64,000 nucleotides of DNA from Haliclona indistincta (GCA_964017065.1 OZ024788.1:7659202-7723201); one strand, 5' to 3'. Counted from the first letter of the stretch, positions 32,097 through 46,607 are shown. Translations and numbers: made by a program. Notes: a model not told the origin generated them from the letters alone.

Positions 32097-35000
32097 ATGT
32101 CTACTGCAACTGAGGATCTTAAGCTAGTAGCTACGTACAGTGCGCTAGGTACGCGAGATGGAGATGAATACTTTCGTGGAGACGAATGCCTGGGTAAGTG
32201 TGCACTGAGTAAATTCTGTAAGCGCCACTACTGCCACACTTCTCCCTCAGCATGTATCAAAGATCTCATTCGAGCTCTGAGATCCGATAATGATCAGTGT
32301 GAAGTACGTATACATCTGGGGAAAGCTCAAGTTCTGCAGAAAGTAAGCAAATGCTATAATGAAATAGTGGGTGTCACCAAAGTATTTATGCACCTATCAA
32401 TGTTAAGCCCCACTACCCCCCCTCCCGGGCATGGTAGGGTTTTGATCTTACCAAAAATCAATTTCCCCACCCCCAGGGCAAGCTGTTGTGTCAAATCCCC
32501 ACCACCATCATGGGGACAGTGGGGATTTGACATTGTTGGTTTATCTATGGTTTCACCTTGCGCACGTGTAGTTCAAAATCCCCACCCCTTGGGCTTAGCT
32601 ACCGTTCAAATCCCCTATCAAATCCCCACCCATGCCCGGGAGGGGGGTAGTGGGGCTTAACATTGATAGGTGCATTACTTGTATAAGTCCTCATTAGCAT
32701 AATTGTATGATAAGCTTGCATTGTGGTATTTGGTAGCTGATACTGTGCTTACATTAGTTGTACACCAAATGGACCAGATTTCATATGATCAAATTGCTCA
32801 CACAGTTCTAGTCTGGACTGACAGCTAGTGGTTAATCTAGTGTGTGGATTGGTCCAACATCACACTGCACTTCATAGTTTGATTCTTATTGCCTTAGTGT
32901 GAACATGATTACGGGACGTACCAGTGAAGTATGTGTTGAACTTTGCTGTTATCTATTCTTTCAGGATTTGATGGCGTTGCTGGTACATTATGCCGATGAT
33001 ACTAGATTGCGTAATGATGTGATCAGGTGAGTATCTAGAGCTACATGTAATTCTGTCAAAGTTTGAAAACAGAACAATTCTCCCCAAATAATCAAATTTA
33101 CCAAAATTGTTTCTTTTTATGTTTTGTCAGTTAGAGTGTAGCTGTCTATAAATGATTGAACATCAAATGGTATAGGAGACTGACACAAGAAAATAACTAA
33201 ACCAAAATTGTCGGCGCTATCATTAATACTAGTGTGTTCCTGCTGTACTATGCTAACTATTCTTGCCCCCTCTTGAGTCATACAATACCAGTATTGTTCT
33301 AACGTCTTGCCCCCAATTTTTATCAACACATGCTTCACCCCCTTGTAACAATTTTTGAATGCAACCCGACTACAGGTTACTAGTCAACCTCACTCAACCA
33401 GCCTACCTGTGTCTGGGGGAGCAGTACCCAGGATCACGTGATACTGATGGGATGAAGTGTATGATGGAAATCAACCGGCACCTCAGAGAATATAAAGAAG
33501 TGAATGACATGCACACTAACCATCACTAATACATTTTTTTCACTGAATGAATAAGCAAGAATGCTGAAAGATAAGGCAAAAATATAACAGAGCAAATAAT
33601 TCTATGATACAGAGTGTTTTTAGTGCTCTTGCAAACATTATTAATAATCAGGCCCTTTCTCTCTTATCAAACAGGAGTTTGCAGTTGAGAGGGTGATGAC
33701 TACACTGGGTACAGTGTTGGCTGAGCTCTGTCAAAAGGTCACATTTCAGTATTGTGTGGTACTAGTTTATCATTCTGTTACAGGATTGGGACGATCGTGA
33801 TGACGATGATATCGTAATTATAGAACGTATTCTACTACTGATCCGGAATGTTCTATACATTTCTCCTGCACCTGAAGAAGAAAAGGTTAAACTTACCATT
33901 CAAATGCAGACAGCTAATTATTCGTTATTCTGATTTAGCGTACAGATGATGATGTTAGTCTCCACGATCAGATTATTTGGTATGTTTACAACCATTATGA
34001 ACGTTTAGTTATAATAATAACATTATAATTATAGGAACTTGCATATCAATGGAATCGATGAGCTGCTGTTGTTTTTAGGGAGCAATCCTAATGAGGTGGG
34101 TGTGGTCTACAGCTATAAAAACTAACTTGTATCTATTATAATTTTTATATAGACGGAGTGGTGTATGCATATACTGGAGATTGTGTTCCTGATGCTGCGG
34201 CAACAGGTACGTATATTTAGTCACTTCGTATTTGTTGTGGATCACAGCATTTTGGTCAGTCTCCTAGCAACCTAGCTTGCGCTGGCAGGTCACACACTCA
34301 CCAAGAGAAGAAAAAGGAAGAAGAGTAAGTTATAGTCGTGGTAATTATTATACTGCTACACGTGTCTATTAGGAGAATCGAAGAGCTTTTGTTGAGAGAG
34401 AACACACAACGTCACAAGAGAAATATTCAGAGAGGAACCAGGTAGTGAATAATTATTTTCTCTTCTATGCTCATAAATCTCTGAAACAGACATTCTAACT
34501 TTGGGGGTTCATATGTAGTCACTGAACAGCTAACAATATCTGGGAAAGGGCGAGTGCACCACAAACCTCTAGCAGGTACAGTGATGTACATGTAACTGCT
34601 CTAGCTAATTTTCCATGTAGCTGTCAACAGTTACTCTCAGGATGTCGAGAAGCGCCCACGACGCACTCCTAAGAATAAGAAGATAGCTCCAGACCCTCCG
34701 AAAGAACGATTATCAACATATAGCATCAGGTGATGTTGTGTCTACTATGTGTGCTGACTTACAGACTGATCACACAGGCTTGTACTGAAGGAGTTTTGTA
34801 TCCAGTTGTTGGAGTGTTGTTTTAATGTACTCATGAGAGTTGTCAAAGTAAGCACGAGCTTGTGATGGTCACTCAAATTTGTCTGCCAGGATAATATCAA
34901 CAGATTGAAGGCTATGGACAATGACGAGACATACTACTTGTGGGCTATGAGGTATGACTGACTAGCTAGCACAAGTTCATTGCATACTATGGTGGAGATG

Positions 35001-38000
35001 TCAGAACTTACTTGACTATTATTTATGTTTTCAGGTTCTTCATGGAGTTTAGTAGATTACACAACTTCAGAGTAGACATTGTCAGGTCAGTCAATCTGTT
35101 CTCGTCATCATTTTCTCGTACTATTATACAGTGAGACACTACAGTTACCCATTTTACACTATGTCCTGCAACTGATGGTGAATTACTATGAGAATATGGT
35201 CATGCATAAGAGAGAGAGACAAGATGCCTTGGCTTGGTCTCAGAGGTAAAGGTTTTACATTTACTGTATTTTTAGCTGTCTCTACCACATTAATTTTGAC
35301 ATTTGTGTGGAATAGTACCAACAAACAATGCGATGAAGTAGTTGAGCTTTGAATCCTTGTTTCTCATTAAATCCAGCTATAGCATTTTGACACATCAATC
35401 TAAAATGCCCACAAAGAGCACAATACCAAAAACCACACACAGAATAGTATCTACAAATAACTTATGTAGACACCATGCATATGCTGTTTAGAAACAGACT
35501 TTTGTACACAAAGGAGTGGTGTTTGAATTATGTGGTACAATCAATAGCAAAGAGCTTTCCTCAATGGTGGATAACAGTCTAGTGCTTTTATGATCCAAAC
35601 ATCAAACACTACAGCATGTGAACACAATATCTTGTACAGCCACCATGACCATACTCTTCTCCTCAAATTCATGTTCATGAGTCACCTTTCTGACAACTTG
35701 CTCAACTGACATTATCTGTGCCATGTACCACTCTGTTTTGCAGAGCTAAATCATAGCCTAAAAGTTTCTAAATATATAACTTGGCTTAGCTTCCAAGAAC
35801 TATCAGAAACCAATTTGTAGTCAATGTATTTTACTAAGTCATAGTCAGCTTATAATGATCTTGTCATGTTACTATAGATTACACTATGCAGTCCAGTCGT
35901 ATAAAGAGCTACTGATATACATACAGACAATGACCAAATCACACGATCAATCTATTGTAGAGAATTCAAAAGTCATTTTGAGCAACATACTCTATCATCC
36001 TGAATACCGAGAGATCTTTGTGACGTTATTGCGCAACCGCTATGAAATGTTTCAGCCGATGCGATTTGTTCATGATGTTATTGAAATGACTCACACATAC
36101 TTATCACTGATGGAACACTATTCCAAGACGAGTGGTGGTTTGCTTATTCAAAAACGACGAAAAGTCTCGAAAAAGAAGAAGAAATCGTCTGTAGAGGTCA
36201 CAGAAGTTTTGACTGAAGAGCAAGTACTAGCAAAGTGGGAAGAAGTGAAAGAAGAGCTGGAGGGTGTGTTGATGAGGGCAGAGTTTACTGATGAGCTACC
36301 AATACCCTTTGATCCTCTCAGTGACAAGAGTGGAGATGAGCAGAAGTGAGCATGTGATGCTGATAACGATGTAGTGTTGGTATCTTGTAGTCAATGTCGG
36401 AAGATTGATTGGGGTATTATTGTTTGACACTTTATATTCATTTATTGCAGGCAAGTTGCCATGACAAATGTCTACAAGATGCTGTGTAATGGTTGCCCTA
36501 ATAGAGCAATAGCATGGATGAGAGCATCACGGTAAATCAGCCTCATCTCTATTCTCTACCTTTCTTAACTCACTTGTATAGAGAGATGTGGCCTGATGAC
36601 GTGTTTGGCAGTGATGGTATGACATTATCACAGGAACTAGACACATTGAGAGAATTACTCATGAATCCTTTGTCGTGTAAGTTAACTGTGTAATATTACT
36701 GTACTCTCTACCAACTGTATACAGCTATTCCACTAACCAGACAAGTTGAAGAGGAAAGCAACAGACCAGATGGTAGTACACACATGCACCTACCGCAAAC
36801 ATTGTAATTTTCACGGTGTTAATATTTCACGGATTTGGTCTCAGATTGCTTTATTCTTTAAATTTTGCGATCAAACAGCATTCGCAATGAATTTCTACAT
36901 TTACGATACCTAAATGCTGTTTTCGATTATCCATCCATTGCCTGCCATGATGCATCTTGGTCTGCAGATGAAGAAGAGGAAGCCGAATCACAGGAACCAA
37001 TATTTCGTTCTTATGAGCTTGAATTTGACATGAAGAAATACACTGAATTGTGAGTTGTATAGTTACATTATTTTAGTATGTTTGTTCATATGTGTAGGTT
37101 TGCTAATAACAAGATAGTACGTGTGTACTCACTTGCATTGGCTGGTTACCGTGACAACTCAGACCAGCTGAACCATTCTATAGTCAAGATGCTCCATAGG
37201 ATAGCTGTGCGTCACAACATGGCTCCCATGCTGTTTCAGGTATCAGTGTTCAGGATACTGTCAGCTATACTCAATGAATCGCCATTACCACGATACAAGG
37301 TGCCTGTCTCTCATGAGTAACTTTGTTGCATCGTTTCTTCTTTCTCTCATTCAGGAGCTGCAGAAATTTTGTAGCTATCTTGTATCCAAGTTTTTTACAA
37401 TGGCGCGTACTAATCCATTGATGTTTGCTGAACTTCTTATTTGGAAGACTTCGAGTAGCTGCTATGAAGTAACCATGGGCTATGGCACTCTAGAGAGAGA
37501 AAGGTCAGTTTAGACATTTCAATAATGTCACGGTTAGACAATCGTAATTTTAGGGAGCGGCTCAGAAACCGAGCTGTATGGACTAGAGAACAGGAGGAAG
37601 AGCTGAGAGCACTGTATGAAGAGTTTAAGGATGAAACCGGTAAGAGACTATTAGAAATACTACTTATTGAGTTTATGAGCATTGTATTATTTCAGACATA
37701 GTTGGGTGCATTGAAGCTGCTTTGCCATCAGATCACCTCAGGACTAGAAAAATAGTTTGTCAAAATACTTTAGAGTTATTATTGATTTTCTTTTATCTTT
37801 CCAGATTGCCTCTCAACTAGTATCAATGGGTATAGTAGAATCTCGTCAAGCTCTTAACAAGAAGAAACAGAAGGCAATACAATTTGCATGTTATTTGGTG
37901 TCATGTAATTATGGCTATGGTAACGTACTAGGGGGTGTGGTCAGATGAAGACCTATTCACTCTTCAGTCTGTGTTTCAGTATCAGGAGAATGAGAAAGAG

Positions 38001-40183
38001 GCTGTACAACAAGTGGCTCAGTACTTTCCTGGTCAGTTTATCATTCAGTCTGTTTAGCATTATTTTAGGTTCAGAAGTGTATCATGTGTACAGTGAAACC
38101 TGCTTAGTAAGACCCCCCTTGAGACCAAAATTTGTGGTCTTAATAGAGAGTGCCTTTATAAAATCATGTACATGTATAAAACGATCGAAAATTGTGGTCT
38201 TAATAAAAAATATAGAGGTGGTATTATTACACAAGTGGTCCTTAAGACAGGTTTCACTGTATCAGCAAAACCCAGCTGTTTACTGTCTTACCTTTTGAAA
38301 ATTACCAAGTCTGCTTTCCACAATTGGTTTGCTCAAACCAAGCTAGACCACAGTCTAGTTATGACAATTTGTACGTTGTGCATTGGGTCAGTGCATTGGT
38401 GCTGGTATTCGTATTATAACAATCGGTGCCAGTGCATAAAGGCAAACACCGGCACTGACATTCCTTTATTAATTTTCTCACTGCACTTCTATTATCCATT
38501 ACAGGCCGTAGTCTACGTGATATACGCCAACAGTTGGTGACAATAGGATTGCTTACAGCCGTCAGTACTAGGAGAAGAACTGGTAAGTGAAGCTCTTGCA
38601 ATCACTCCATGCTATAGATTGTACCACACAGCAAGGACGCCTGAAAGTGATATGGATCTAGACTCTAGGATGGAGGAAGAAGAGGAACTAATTCCACGGG
38701 AGTCTCCACTTGTTGTAACTAGTCAGCAATATACTACTGGTTAGTGAGTCGCTCCCATGCAGTGGTTATGTATGCTACTTGTTTAGGGAGTATAAGGAAT
38801 TTAGTACAATCACTGCATCGTGATGGACTCACTGAACCGCTCTCTTGGTTGGAGACTTATCTTAGTGACGAGGCTCAAGACAGAGAAGTGGATGGTATGT
38901 GTTACAATGTTAGACAAAGATACACTTACTGTGTTACTAGATGAATGGGAGGAGATGTGCATTGTTGCCATGGAGAAGGAAGTATCTGATGCTCTTGAAA
39001 GACAAGACTTCAAAGATCTCATGGGCTCACTTGGACTGACTCCTCCCAATGCCCAGGTTTGAAAGAAAGACCAAAGAATTGATCAGCACTCATGAATTAT
39101 AATAGGAGGTATACTGGCGCATTCCTGCCTCAATGTGTCCTGCATCACTGAGAGAAATGGTTGCAAAGTTGCAATACAGAGAGGAAGAACGGTCTAGTTT
39201 AATTTCCGAGAGAGGGGATGCTAGTACAGCTAAGAGAAGACTAGAAGACAGCTCTGATGGTGTTCTGTTTTGTTTTTATTGTTATTATTACATGATTTTT
39301 TCTTTCAGAAGATGACGATATTCACAAACTGACCATTGTTGCATCACCCAGAGATGATGATCAATTGAGTAATCATAGTGATCACTCTTATCACAGCAGT
39401 GATCACAGCTCTGATGAAGGTGCAGTGTATTGATCAATCAGTCATGTGTAATGACTGCATTGTGTATATTGATCAGAGCTTAGTAAAGACGGTGCTCTGG
39501 CTATGCTGAAAAAGCGAAGAAGGAGACAAGATAGCAATCATTCATCATCACCTTGTAGTACGTTAATGTTTCTAGCTGTTTGGTTCATTGTCATCTTTTG
39601 TGTAGGAGTGGTTGCTAAGAAACCTAGACTAGCCACTAGGAGTCAGTTCCTGAGTGATGAATCAGACGATGACAGCTCATCAGATGACAGCTCATCACAA
39701 CGGTCAGTAAGACAAACAACATAGGGAACTGTGGCGAAGCGCGAGGTTCATAAATTTTCTCCTTGAGTGTTGTTGAAACAACTTACTGAATAGACTGCCA
39801 CCAAGCTTGCTGATAGCACTATAAATGGTGCTTTGTTTGGTGTATAGTATGTGACATGGTGGCTTTGTTTTAATGCCGTCCACGCACAAGTACATTTATA
39901 AATTTCAGATACCTCATTGCAGCTTCATTGCATCAAACAACGGTTCATACATTGGCCCATAGCAGTATATACAGGGTTAAATTATTACGATACTATCTTT
40001 CACAGATGTAGAGAAGATGTTGCTGCAAGGCATGGCAGGATAACACGGCTTGACAGTGATGATGATGAAGGGCTTGATGATATTCATGATAATAGTCAAG
40101 CATTGAGAGAGAATACTAGAAACCAGACAGAGGAGTCTTCATTTCATTTGGCAGTAACACAGACTATAGACACAGAAAATTAA
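32097..40183 (+). CDS. TIMELESS: TIMELESS, replication-fork protection protein
   Basis: Thirty-seven coding exons, mostly 40-200 bases and separated by short introns, stay in phase throughout and give about 1271 residues; human has 1208. First exons: 32097-32193, 32251-32342, 32965-33026, 33376-33499. Largest: 35878-36345. Last: 40006-40183. Landmarks in order: LVATYSALG at the N-terminus, ERILLLIRNVLYI, RHSNFGGSYVV, LHYAVQSYKELL, a KKKKK basic run, SIVKMLHRIA, FAELLIWK, then LHRDGLTEPLSWLE near the end and an acidic Ser/Asp-rich tail. In animals TIMELESS with TIPIN stabilises stalled forks and supports ATR-CHK1 checkpoint signalling and cohesion. This is the TIMELESS/Tof1 (timeout) type rather than the insect clock paralogue. 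The exon 27 donor (37897) is less certain. Confidence 0.95.
32389..32674. mobile_element. TTA-flanked foldback MITE (PIF/Harbinger-like) in TIMELESS intron 2
   Basis: Ends TGCACCTATCAATGTTAAGC and its reverse complement belong to inverted arms of about 44 bases. TTA flanks both sides (32386-32388 and 32675-32677), the target size and type of PIF/Harbinger. The interior is rich in AATCCCCACC repeats. Size 286 bp. Confidence 0.82.
38091..38259. mobile_element. TA-flanked MITE in TIMELESS intron 28
   Basis: A 169-bp element has ends CAGTGAAACCTG and CAGGTTTCACTG with flanking TA (38089-38090 and 38260-38261), so it is Tc1/mariner-like. It contains a tandem-like TTGTGGTCTTAATA motif twice. A related end, GGTTCCACTGTA, occurs near 30205. 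Confidence 0.85.
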
Positions 40184-40610
40184 ACACAAATATTATAAAT
40201 TACTTCTATGTCAACTACATGTACATAGATGTTTATCTGATCACTAGCAATTTTTCTTCCTAAAGTGTGGTCTTTTTTTAGGGAGGCTACTTACCTTTCA
40301 CAAAATAATTCCTCTCGTTCCGTACTACCAGCTAGCTACTCCTCATAAAGGAAACCTGCCTTTCTGTATTGCTTTAAGTTTGTACTTCCACTTAGCAGAC
40401 GTAATAATAATAGTATTGCCTGTGTTATTGTTTAGTAGCCTGTATAATTGTGATTTCTATAGCCTTCTGCGTACATTGCAATTTGAAATGGACTTAAGAA
40501 GGCAGATCGTGTGTAATGTTCAGCAGTAACTCCTGTTCATTCATTTTTTCATCATTAAAAGCATCAAAACCAAATTATAATCAATCGAAACTCAACAAAA
40601 ATATTAGTCA
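40184..40610. other. 3' intergenic region, TIMELESS and unknown gene converge
   Basis: 427 bases lie between two convergent stop codons. I see no exon, RNA gene or clear repeat. Confidence 0.5.
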
Positions 40611-43600
40611 TCAAGAAATTATTTTCATAATAGGCCTATCAAATGTTCCCCCAAATTCGTATTTAGGTAGACTACCAGTTGAGTGGTTGAGTTTGTCGAG
40701 TTGCCGTGGTTCCAAATCTGGAGGTACGAGCTTGTGTAGAAATTCCTGATACTTGTCAGACTGTAGAAGCATAATTTGCTGATGATGAAGTGCTTCTTTG
40801 AGATGCTGGTGAACCATCTCAGTGTACTGCTTGAGGTGCTCTAATTGAACAAGGCACTGCCAGTAGTGTCGCTCTAGGTCAGCATAGTTGTGGGCGGAGG
40901 AAGCAGAGTTGAAAATTGGAGTGACCGGTGTGGATGGTGAAAGAAGTGGAGAGGAGTTAGTGGAGCGTGGCGAACCTAAAAAATAAATAATATCATTTAA
41001 AACTGAAACAATATGCACGCTCTTCACAACTACACATTGCCCTTTATAACTTTTGTAACTTATCTCTATAACACTTAGCTTCGTTCCCAGGCTCTTTCTT
41101 AGAAAAGAGCCTGGTACAGACTGTCTACGCATGCTCCAATTGCCCCACTTTTCTTGGGCGATTGGATATTCTCGTTACACGTCCATAACACGCTTTGACG
41201 TGATCATACATGTAGCAAGCATTGCATTGCTGGCTAGTGCTTATTCACACTCGCAAACGTCAAGTAATGCGTGTAAGAGCTTTCTGAGAAGTGATTTGCA
41301 AGAAAGAAATCTTGTGACGTTATGTCTCCCCGCCGCAGAGGATGTCCCTTGCAGGCTTTTGACCGTCACATGTACACAACAACATTATCCAAATCAGAAA
41401 AGTATTACCCATTGAATTACTAATAAGAAAAATATCTAACGATTGCGGATAGGCAGTAGATAATTTGTGATTGTTAATGGCCAATTATGACAGTTTAGGT
41501 CTAAATATACATGTATAGCTATGTGTATTGCTCACCAGAAATTGATTTTGTTCCCATAGAATTTGGAATAGCAGTAGCAGGAGGTGCTATGTTTTGACCA
41601 ACAGGAACTATAGTATGAAGCTCTGAAGGTTCATCAGCTACTAAGCATTTGTGTTCATTTATAGAAAATGACACTTTGTTTGAAGGATTCGAAGAGGGAA
41701 TACTTTCTGACTGCACAGTAGTTGTACTGAGTGGAAATGTATGAGTTCGAGAAACTTCTGGAAAGAAAGGAAATGCAGTAGTGGGAGACATTTTAGGAGA
41801 CTGTGCAAAAGGCGAATACAATCCTCCAGTGCTCATCCTGGCTTGAGACAAGGAGCCAGAGGATTGCTTCTGCTTTTTCTTAGACTTTGGTTTATTTTTC
41901 TTATTCTCCTGCTTCTTAATGCCAATTTCCTTCACTCTTTCTAAGAGTATTCTTCTCCACTCATCAGTAACTTTAGTTAACCCAACTGAAGTTGATGGTA
42001 CATCAGGTTTGCTTGATGATGCCAGAATACTTGGAATTGTAGGAGAGAATGAAGCACTTGTAGATGAGGGATTGGTTATTGATGGACTAAAAGAACTGGA
42101 GATGTCTACTGGGGAAGAAATTGTTGTAGGCACAAAAGCAGCAGCTTGTTGAACAGACGCACTCGTCATTGAGCCAGCAGATGAATATGTGGTTGTAGGC
42201 TTGTGGTGGACAGTGGCTGACGAGCGGTGAAAATGCATTGTAGCGATAGAATATGAGTTAGCAGTAGATTGTATATTGGAACCGATAGAAGCTAAAGACT
42301 GAGGTCGGTTTTGTAATCCATGATGCGACACATCTGACCGAGTGCCAGCAATCGAATATTGCTGCTTTGACGTGCTTTGGTGAAGCATTGGTTGAGAAAG
42401 CAGAGACGGGATTGATGTTGAAGGTGAAACTAAAGATGTTCTTTCAACAGGAGTAACCCGAGTAACACTTAGTGGCAGACTAAATGTGGGAGTGACAGAT
42501 TGCTTTGATAAGGGGTCATCACTGGATACACCTGAGAAGACATGAGCGGCCTCTGCAGTGCTGTGATAAACAGGTTTCAAATTTGTGGAAGAAAGGAGGG
42601 CTTTTATTGACTTATCCTTCTCTGATGAAGCTAAAGCAAACGAAGAAACTGACCCATCGTAGCAGTCTCCCGGTAACCCAACTGATCTACTAGGACATGT
42701 TGACACAGCACTCGGCAATGATTGACAAGAAAGAGAGGTATCCATAATGCCTTGAGCATGGCTCATCTCAGTACATGAAAACATATTGCAATTTCCGAAA
42801 GATGGTTGACGAAAAGACATTCCACCGGGTAAAGAGTGCTCTTGAAAATATTGAGACGCTAATTGAGTCACTCTTTGCGTCACAGGAGGCACTGTATTAG
42901 TGGGCAGTGGGGAGGGTTGATAGGTAGACTGGACAGTAGTGCCAGTAGCAGTCATTTCAACAGGCCTACTAGTCGGAGAAAAAGGGATGAAGTTAGACAC
43001 TGAAGTATGTTCCTGAGATGATCCGGGATCAAATTTATGACCAGCATGTCGCTAAAAGGAGAACAAGAATACTACAGTATAATAATCACCAGGGCATTCT
43101 CTATAATTATTATGATTATGACAAAGTACATGTACTACATGTGGTGCATTTGTCCTTCCAACGTTCCTGAGAACACAGCTATCATGCACAATAGATGACA
43201 ATGCCGCAACCACGCACTCACAAACGCAGACACATAACGAGAAACAAAGCCAGCTATGCTCAGCTTGACATTAGGAAATAAAATTGACACAAGTTCGAAC
43301 TGGGCTCTTGCATTGTCAGAGACTGCTGACATGTGTGTTGTAAGCTTTGCAAGTTGTGTGTCAGGCTCACCCCACTATGGGTAATGGGTACTATGGGTAA
43401 TAATCATGCACACACCCATGGCTATTTGCTATTATGATTGCTACTATTAGTAATGTATATCTAATGCGACGTCCTTTTCAGTAGGAATGAACAACAAATA
43501 CTGTAACCGTAGCTGCTCTGATGGCGAATGTACATTACATTTGACAAACAATAGAAGCAACTAATTATCATACATTTCTTGGAGATCTTTCCATTCTGTT

Positions 43601-46600
43601 TCGTTTAGCAGTCGCCTAAAAAAATACAGTCATAATGTAACAACAGAACTATGCATACATAGGTGACAGATATGAATGTGATTCTAAAGCACATGGCAAT
43701 CATCAAAAAGTAATGTACTATTTATTGCTTACGGTATATACAGAACGAGCTTCTCTGGATTGCTTCTTCCACTGTGACCAGATAAAGCGAGCTTTAACCA
43801 TCCAATCTGTTGATAAATTGACCTTAATAAATTATTTTAACATACCACAACTTAAAGCCTCAAAACAAGGTATATGCAATCAAGCCCATAATATACTATA
43901 CAGTAGAGGACAAAATAAAGTTCTCATTTCATATTTGTACTACGATGGTAGTATGAATTTTGAGTAATAAACAAACAGTGCCTCAACAAGCAGCCACTTT
44001 GTTTTTCTCCGAACATACAATCATTGTTACTAAATCATTTAAACAATTGTAATATGACAATTTGCTGTGTCATAGAGATAAATTGTAGCTTATATTGTTA
44101 CCCATCACTTTAAATCGCCTAAATAGTAAAAATTGTTACCTTCTTGAACATGTAGTCTATCCTGAAGATGCTCATGAGCAAACAACATAGGACCTTTAGT
44201 TGACTTTCCACCGAGAAAAGCAATTTTTTCCCAAGAGGCCAGTGTCTGATTATGCTGACCATAAACTGTGCTGGTCTTATCATTCTGTAATCCATGTTTT
44301 GGTGACAACAATGGACTAGTAACATCACTGTCTTTTTGGTTGTTACAGAAACTGCTGATTACTTCACTTTTCATTTTCTTCCTTTTACTTACAAAGCCCT
44401 GCTTCACATCTGAGATAAATTTGTGGAGGAAAGGAGTACATATTAGTTGCACTGTTACTGATAATTGTAGCTTTAGAACCTTGTTTTCGAGAAGGCTTGG
44501 CCTGAGCACGAGTAGCAGATGTCTGATTTCTTGTATTTCTAGATGGCTGAGGTTGCTTTGGTCTTGGCAGAGTTGAATAAGAGGCATCCAAACCATGAGA
44601 AGAGCTACACAAATAACGGCAACAAATTCATTGCTAACCCTCATCGGCAAAATATTTAATTGTTATACCAAGCCTAGAGAAACAGACTGGCAATGCGTGT
44701 GGGTGTCAATTCCAACCAAGTTGAATAATTGACTACGTAGACAAGATCAGCATGCACTCATCCATTACATCTAACTGATGACCATAACCCACAGGTAATG
44801 GTAAAAACTATATTCTGTGGACAAAACCTGATATTATACAGTTTGTTTTTATGACTTAGGCCTCCATTTGCTCATGTGGAGTAAGGAATGGCACCATTTA
44901 AAATGGTAGTCTCAATACCCAAACATGGCAACAGTTGTCCTAGAGTAAGAAACTCATCTGGGTACCATATTCAACCAATAATGCCAAAGTGAAAATTTCT
45001 TTACAACAAAGCTCTTTGCTAGCTTAATAATAAACAACACAGAGAAAGCCTTTTTAAGTTGCATCAAGAGTATAAAATAAGAGGTTGAACGTAGCATACC
45101 TGCGTACAATATCTGTATATAAAGTAATGTGACACGCACGTGAGCTGAATGACGCTGAATCCTGCCGCTCCATAGGTGTGGTCGGCGCGGATCGATGGCT
45201 GTACTAACGCGGGCTCGATGACGTCTGATGCTTGGCCACGTCCACTCGCAAACGTAGCAGATGACATAATACTAACAAAATTAATTGCGAACACATTTAA
45301 AGCGATTTCTCACGTTACTTTATACACAGATTACACAGATTTTGTGATACTTTCGACACTCTTCTTATTATATACTCTTGGTTGCATTGCAGCTGGATAT
45401 GGACGCGATGGAAACCAGAATGCTTGCAATGGCTGTCTATAGGTAAACAAATCTCGAAAAGTTAGGAGAGTCTTGTGTTGAGTGCTATGGCCATGACTCT
45501 TCATCACCGATAAGGAACTGGGTATAGCCAACTAGCCATGGCGAGCAAGAGGAAGTGCACGATTAATTATGAGCTTGAGTGCCTGCCTGCCTGATGAAAG
45601 TTGGTCTACTGCCTAAACCATGTATTGCAGCTGCTGTTACTATAGTGCACATGAATAGTGCTGAGTAGCAACTACTACACCAACCATGCTATAACTAAAA
45701 GTTCTGCAGTACCGTTACTGGTTCTGCAATGACGTCCATGGCATGCATTCACAAGAACTACATGTATAGTAGTTGCAAGTAGCTGTTGAGTTTCAAATGA
45801 GCAGACTATCATATCTATAGTGTATACCTTCGTTGCCCACTGAGACATGATCACATTATGAGCAAAAAAATGGCCAGTGAGCGAAAAAAATAATGGCATT
45901 CATCACTGAATGATAATGCAAGAAACTTACCAGCTTTCTGAAACTGCCTCGGCCTCTTCTAGTGAACACATATCAACAGACGGCGCATCAAACATGAGTG
46001 CTTTAGAAGAATGCTGATATTGATTGCCTTTGATGCCGAGACTAGATCGCTGTCTTGATCCTACAAATAAGTGGTAAAGTAAGCTATAATAACACCATTG
46101 TGTCTAACCTAGTCTTTTCACTTTTCTTGTTCCTGTTTTTTGTACCATACCTTCACCAGACTCACTCGAGCTATCTGAGGCTAGTATAACTCGCTGTAGT
46201 CGCTGATTTTTAGCCCTCTCTTTATCAATCTCATCCTCCAAAGCAAAGTCACTACATTCCTGTGAACTTATGCTACTGGTAGACTGGTGAGGATTATGAG
46301 AAGTAGCGCTGCAGCTCTGAAGAACGGGATGATCTGTTAGAGATACATCACTCTCAATTCGTTGCCGCCGTTTGGAAGAAACAAGAAGTGGTGACGTCTC
46401 CCCTTCAGATTCAGACTAAAGAAATACATGATGATTATCAATAATAATCTATTATCACCAAATCTATTTTTAATAATACAATCATGTATAATTAAAGTCA
46501 TTTTAACCAAAATGCAAGAGATTTAGGGTTGGTACATGTATCGAAAAAGTATTAAAAATGTACAATCATGTATTATACATAATGTAGCTTACCGCGACCT

Positions 46601-46607
46601 CTTCCAT
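40611..46607 (-). CDS. Unrecognised Ser/Thr-rich, probably nuclear protein
   Basis: I do not recognise this gene. Exons supported by phase: 46607-46593, 46415-46151, 46060-45931, 44604-44459, 44409-44140, then 43051-41536 and 40975-40611, about 900 residues. The join between 44140 and 43051 does not keep phase directly, so a small exon is missing or a different donor is used; 43615-43574 is a candidate. The N-terminus is acidic and Ser-rich (SESEGETSP, ASDSSSESGE). The middle is basic (KRKKMKSEV). The large exon is Ser/Thr/Pro-rich low complexity, with a KKQENKKNKPKSKKKQKQ run. The C-terminus has SSPLLSPSTPVTPIF and then a predicted coiled coil (HYWQCLVQLEHLKQYTEMV) ending in a conserved-looking tail. 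The composition suggests a nuclear scaffold or chromatin-associated protein; this is inference. Confidence 0.6.

Noticed and set aside
32380..32660. Open frame continuing TIMELESS exons 1-2 into a Pro-rich tail
   Set aside because: The tail is translated from the TTA-flanked MITE in intron 2; downstream exons match TIMELESS in phase.
45176..45442. Open frame of 88 codons on the + strand with a hydrophobic stretch
   Set aside because: It lies in an intron of the minus-strand gene, has no splice partners, and its composition is ordinary for chance frames.
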